This document shows, piece by piece, positions 4,406 to 5,771 of a stretch of DNA of 5,771 nucleotides. Numbering within the stretch: the first letter of the stretch is position 1; each line of letters starts with the position of its first letter. The stretch lies in the NCBI GenBank assembly GCA_005880165.1, contig VBJP01000150.1:1-5771 (forward strand). Direction: 5' to 3'. The DNA comes from Chloroflexota bacterium (GTDB lineage Bacteria > Chloroflexota > Limnocylindria > QHBO01). A program made the position numbers and the translations under genes. The notes beneath the pieces were generated by a model. That model saw only the letters and a list, made by a program, of their open reading frames with translations, did no database searches and was not told where the DNA came from.

Positions 4406-5221
4406 TTAGAGCTTCTCGATCTGCAGGAAGTCCAGCTCCACCGGGGTCTCGCGGCCGAAGATGCTGACGAGCACCTTGACCTTGTTCTTCTCCGGGTTCA
4501 CCTCGTCGACGGTACCGATGAACTCGGCGAACGGACCGTCGTTGACGCGAACGCTCTGACCCTTGGTGAACTGGACCTTGAACTTGGGAGTCTCGACCCC
4601 CATCTGCTTGAGGATCTTCTTGACTTCGGTCTCGTCGAGCGGGGTCGGGCGGTTGCCGGAGCCCACGAAGCTGGTGACGCCCGGCGTGTTGCGCACGACG
4701 TACCACGAGTCGTCGCTCATCACCATCTCGACCAGGACGTAGCCGGGGAAGACCTTCTTGTTGACGGTCTGCCGCTGGCCGTTCTTGATCTCGATCTCCT
4801 CCTCCATGGGGACGAGCACCTGGAAGATCTGGTCCTCGACGCCCATCGACTCAATGCGGTGCTCGAGGTTGGCCTTCACCTTGTTCTCGTAGCCAGAGTA
4901 GGTGTGGATCACGTACCACGACTTGCGGGTGCGTTCGTCTGCGGTCAGCTCCCCGACGCGAGGCGCCTCGCGCGACAGTCGGGCCGCTTGCTGTGCCTCG
5001 CTCTCGCGTACCCGCGGCTCGGCAGCCGGGGCGGGCTCGGGCTCCGAAGCCTCGGCCACATCGGCCAGTTCGGCGTCGGCAGGCTCCGCAGAGGCTACCT
5101 CGTGCTCGGCCTCCATCGGCTCAGGCTCGGCGACCTCGGTCTGGGCTTTCTGGCGCTGCTCGTCCTCGATTGGCTCCGCCAACTCGGTGGTCTGGGCTGT
5201 CTGGCGCTGCTTGTCGCTCAC
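4406..5221 (-). CDS. nusG: Transcription termination/antitermination protein NusG
   Basis: NusG binds RNA polymerase across the clamp, modulates pausing and Rho termination, and couples transcription to translation through S10. The 271-residue protein has an acidic, Ala/Glu/Pro-rich N-terminal extension (about 1-98) absent from the roughly 180-residue E. coli form. The NGN domain follows (about 101-208: SWYVIHTYSGYENKVK, KVFPGYVLVEM, TPGVTSFVG). The C-terminal KOW domain (about 215-271) has KGQSVRVNDGPFAEFIGTV. Extended acidic N-termini are known in high-GC Gram-positive lineages. The extension contains a near-duplicate (QRQTAQTTELAEP / QRQKAQTEVAEP). The GTG start at 5219-5221 overlaps the secE stop (GTGA), with only a weak CAGG-like ribosome binding site, so coupling to secE is likely. 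Confidence 0.97.
   Translation of the reverse strand: MSDKQRQTAQTTELAEPIEDEQRQKAQTEVAEPEPMEAEHEVASAEPADAELADVAEASEPEPAPAAEPRVRESEAQQAARLSREAPRVGELTADERTRKSWYVIHTYSGYENKVKANLEHRIESMGVEDQIFQVLVPMEEEIEIKNGQRQTVNKKVFPGYVLVEMVMSDDSWYVVRNTPGVTSFVGSGNRPTPLDETEVKKILKQMGVETPKFKVQFTKGQSVRVNDGPFAEFIGTVDEVNPEKNKVKVLVSIFGRETPVELDFLQIEKL
5138..5215. repeat. Imperfect direct repeat within nusG (27-base units)
   Basis: Two 27-base units, 5138-5164 and 5189-5215, differ at only two positions and are offset by exactly 51 bases (17 codons). They encode the repeated QRQ(T/K)AQT segment of the NusG N-terminal tail. An in-frame duplication during expansion of the acidic extension explains this simply. Confidence 0.75.
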
Positions 5222-5403
5222 TTGAACACCTGCGATAGCGCGAAGTGCATGACCTGATCGAGGATTGCGATATAGGCACCCACCGCGATGCTGACGCCAA
5301 TCACGATCAGCGTCAGGTTGACGACCGTCTGGCGGTCGGGCCAGGAGACCTTTCTGAGCTCTGCCCAGCTCTCCTGGAAGTAGATGCGGAGGTTTCCAAA
5401 CAC
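5218..5403 (-). CDS. secE: Preprotein translocase subunit SecE
   Basis: SecE clamps the two halves of SecY in the membrane translocon. This 61-residue protein is the short, single-span form typical of many bacteria outside the Gammaproteobacteria. It has an amphipathic N-terminal segment with the hallmark ESWAELRKVSWPDRQ (11-25). One hydrophobic membrane helix follows (about 29-50, NLTLIVIGVSIAVGAYIAIL), then a short tail. The start codon is GTG (5401-5403), and an in-frame TAG upstream in the spacer rules out a longer product. No clear Shine-Dalgarno is visible. The gene follows tRNA-Trp by about 70 bases and overlaps nusG by 4 bases, the classical secE-nusG pair. Confidence 0.96.
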   Translation of the reverse strand: MFGNLRIYFQESWAELRKVSWPDRQTVVNLTLIVIGVSIAVGAYIAILDQVMHFALSQVFK

Positions 5404-5474
5404 GATTCGTTCAGCTCTGGCGGTGCGGGTTTTCTATGGACCGATGGACCGGTACGGTCGCGCGACGCGGGATC

Positions 5475-5550
5475 TGGCAGGGGCGACAGGACTCGAACCT
5501 GCAACCGCTGGTTTTGGAGACCAGTGCTCTACCAATTGAGCTACACCCCT
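5475..5550 (-). tRNA. trnW: tRNA-Trp (anticodon CCA), CCA end encoded
   Basis: The minus strand folds into a full cloverleaf. The acceptor stem is AGGGGTG / CGCCCCT with one G-U pair. The D arm is GCTC...GAGC, the anticodon stem CTGGT / ACCAG with loop CTCCAAA, and the T arm GCAGG-TTCGAGT-CCTGT. The anticodon CCA (5515-5517) reads UGG, so this is tRNA-Trp. The discriminator base is G (5478), followed by a genomically encoded CCA (5475-5477). The body is 73 bases without CCA. A tRNA-Trp just before secE is a recurrent arrangement in Gram-positive-like genomes. Confidence 0.97.
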
Positions 5551-5581
5551 ACCGGCTCTGGCCGTTCGACCACTGACGTCG

Positions 5582-5746
5582 CTATTTCGTCTCCCGATGC
5601 AGGGTGTGGCGACGATCCCGGGGGCAATACTTCATCAGCTCGAGCCGTCCCGGGTCGTTCCGCTTGCTCTTCCTCGTGCTGTACGTGCGTTCCTTGCAGA
5701 CTGTGCACGCCAGCGCGATCACGGGTCGGTTCTCGGCCTTGGCCAC
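5582..5746 (-). CDS. rpmG: 50S ribosomal protein L33
   Basis: L33 is a small large-subunit protein located near the E site. The 54-residue product starts with GTG (5744-5746): (M)AKAENRPVIALACTVCKER..., with the family pattern RKSKRNDPGRLELMKYCP and the ending HTLHRETK. An in-frame TGA shortly upstream excludes a longer protein, and GAGAAGGA lies 9 bases before the GTG. The zinc-type L33 has CxxC...CxxC. Here C14, C17 and C41 are present, but the fourth position is Asp (C41-P-R-D44), so the canonical zinc site is incomplete. A His at 47 is nearby. The gene is followed after 31 bases by tRNA-Trp and fits the rpmG-trnW-secE-nusG order. Confidence 0.95.
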   Translation of the reverse strand: MAKAENRPVIALACTVCKERTYSTRKSKRNDPGRLELMKYCPRDRRHTLHRETK

Positions 5747-5755
5747 CTTGATCGG

Positions 5756-5763
5756 TCCTTCTC
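5756..5763 (-). promoter_or_regulatory. Shine-Dalgarno of rpmG
   Basis: GAGAAGGA on the minus strand ends 9 bases before the GTG at 5746. Together with the in-frame TGA just upstream it fixes the non-ATG start of L33. Confidence 0.7.
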
Positions 5764-5771
5764 ATCGGCCC

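Noticed and set aside
4334..5257. A 307-codon open frame on the plus strand opposite nusG
   Set aside because: It is the antisense shadow of the GC-rich nusG codons; the Leu/Gly/Asp-rich translation has no family features, and nusG is certain on the other strand.
5541..5765. A 74-codon minus-strand frame starting with ATG near the right edge
   Set aside because: It overlaps rpmG in another frame and runs into tRNA-Trp; the L33 frame from the GTG is clearly the real gene.

Overview
The window is the conserved transcription/translation ribosomal-protein cluster of a high-GC bacterium, read entirely on the minus strand. From right to left the order is rpmG (L33), tRNA-Trp(CCA), secE, nusG, rplK (L11), rplA (L1), rplJ (L10), rplL (L7/L12), then two non-ribosomal genes (a SIS-domain sugar isomerase/deaminase-like protein and a P-loop kinase-like ATPase), and finally the first 35 codons of rpoB, which runs off the left edge. 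Codons end mostly in G or C. SecE is short with one membrane span, NusG carries a long acidic N-terminal extension, and RpoB begins with an 'IPEVLPLP' type N-terminus. Together these suggest a high-GC lineage such as Chloroflexota, with Actinobacteria as the alternative. This placement is inference; no rRNA is present to settle it.

Right part (about 5220-5771): rpmG has a GTG start and a good Shine-Dalgarno. It is followed by a tRNA-Trp with an encoded CCA end, then secE. secE and nusG overlap by 4 bases (GTGA). The nusG-rplK spacer holds two strong GC-rich hairpins. rplK and rplA overlap by 4 bases (ATGA).

Middle (about 2018-3893): rplA and rplJ are separated by a 214-base leader full of inverted repeats. 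This is where an L10-responsive leader (autogenous control of rplJL) is expected. It contains an 18-base perfect palindrome and, just before the rplJ ribosome binding sites, a 12-bp hairpin. The two share a heptamer, so they could form mutually exclusive structures. rplJ and rplL are 18 bases apart.

Left part (1-2017): a terminator-like hairpin follows rplL. The SIS-domain gene and the ATPase gene then sit between rplL and rpoB, which are neighbours in many bacteria. A strong promoter (perfect TTGACA and an extended -10) lies directly upstream of rpoB, so rpoB appears to have its own transcription start.

Most of the window is ordinary core machinery. The items most worth checking are the rplJ leader architecture, the two-gene insertion before rpoB, the L33 zinc site with its fourth Cys replaced by Asp, and the duplicated acidic tail of NusG. 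I see no mobile element, CRISPR array or defence system.
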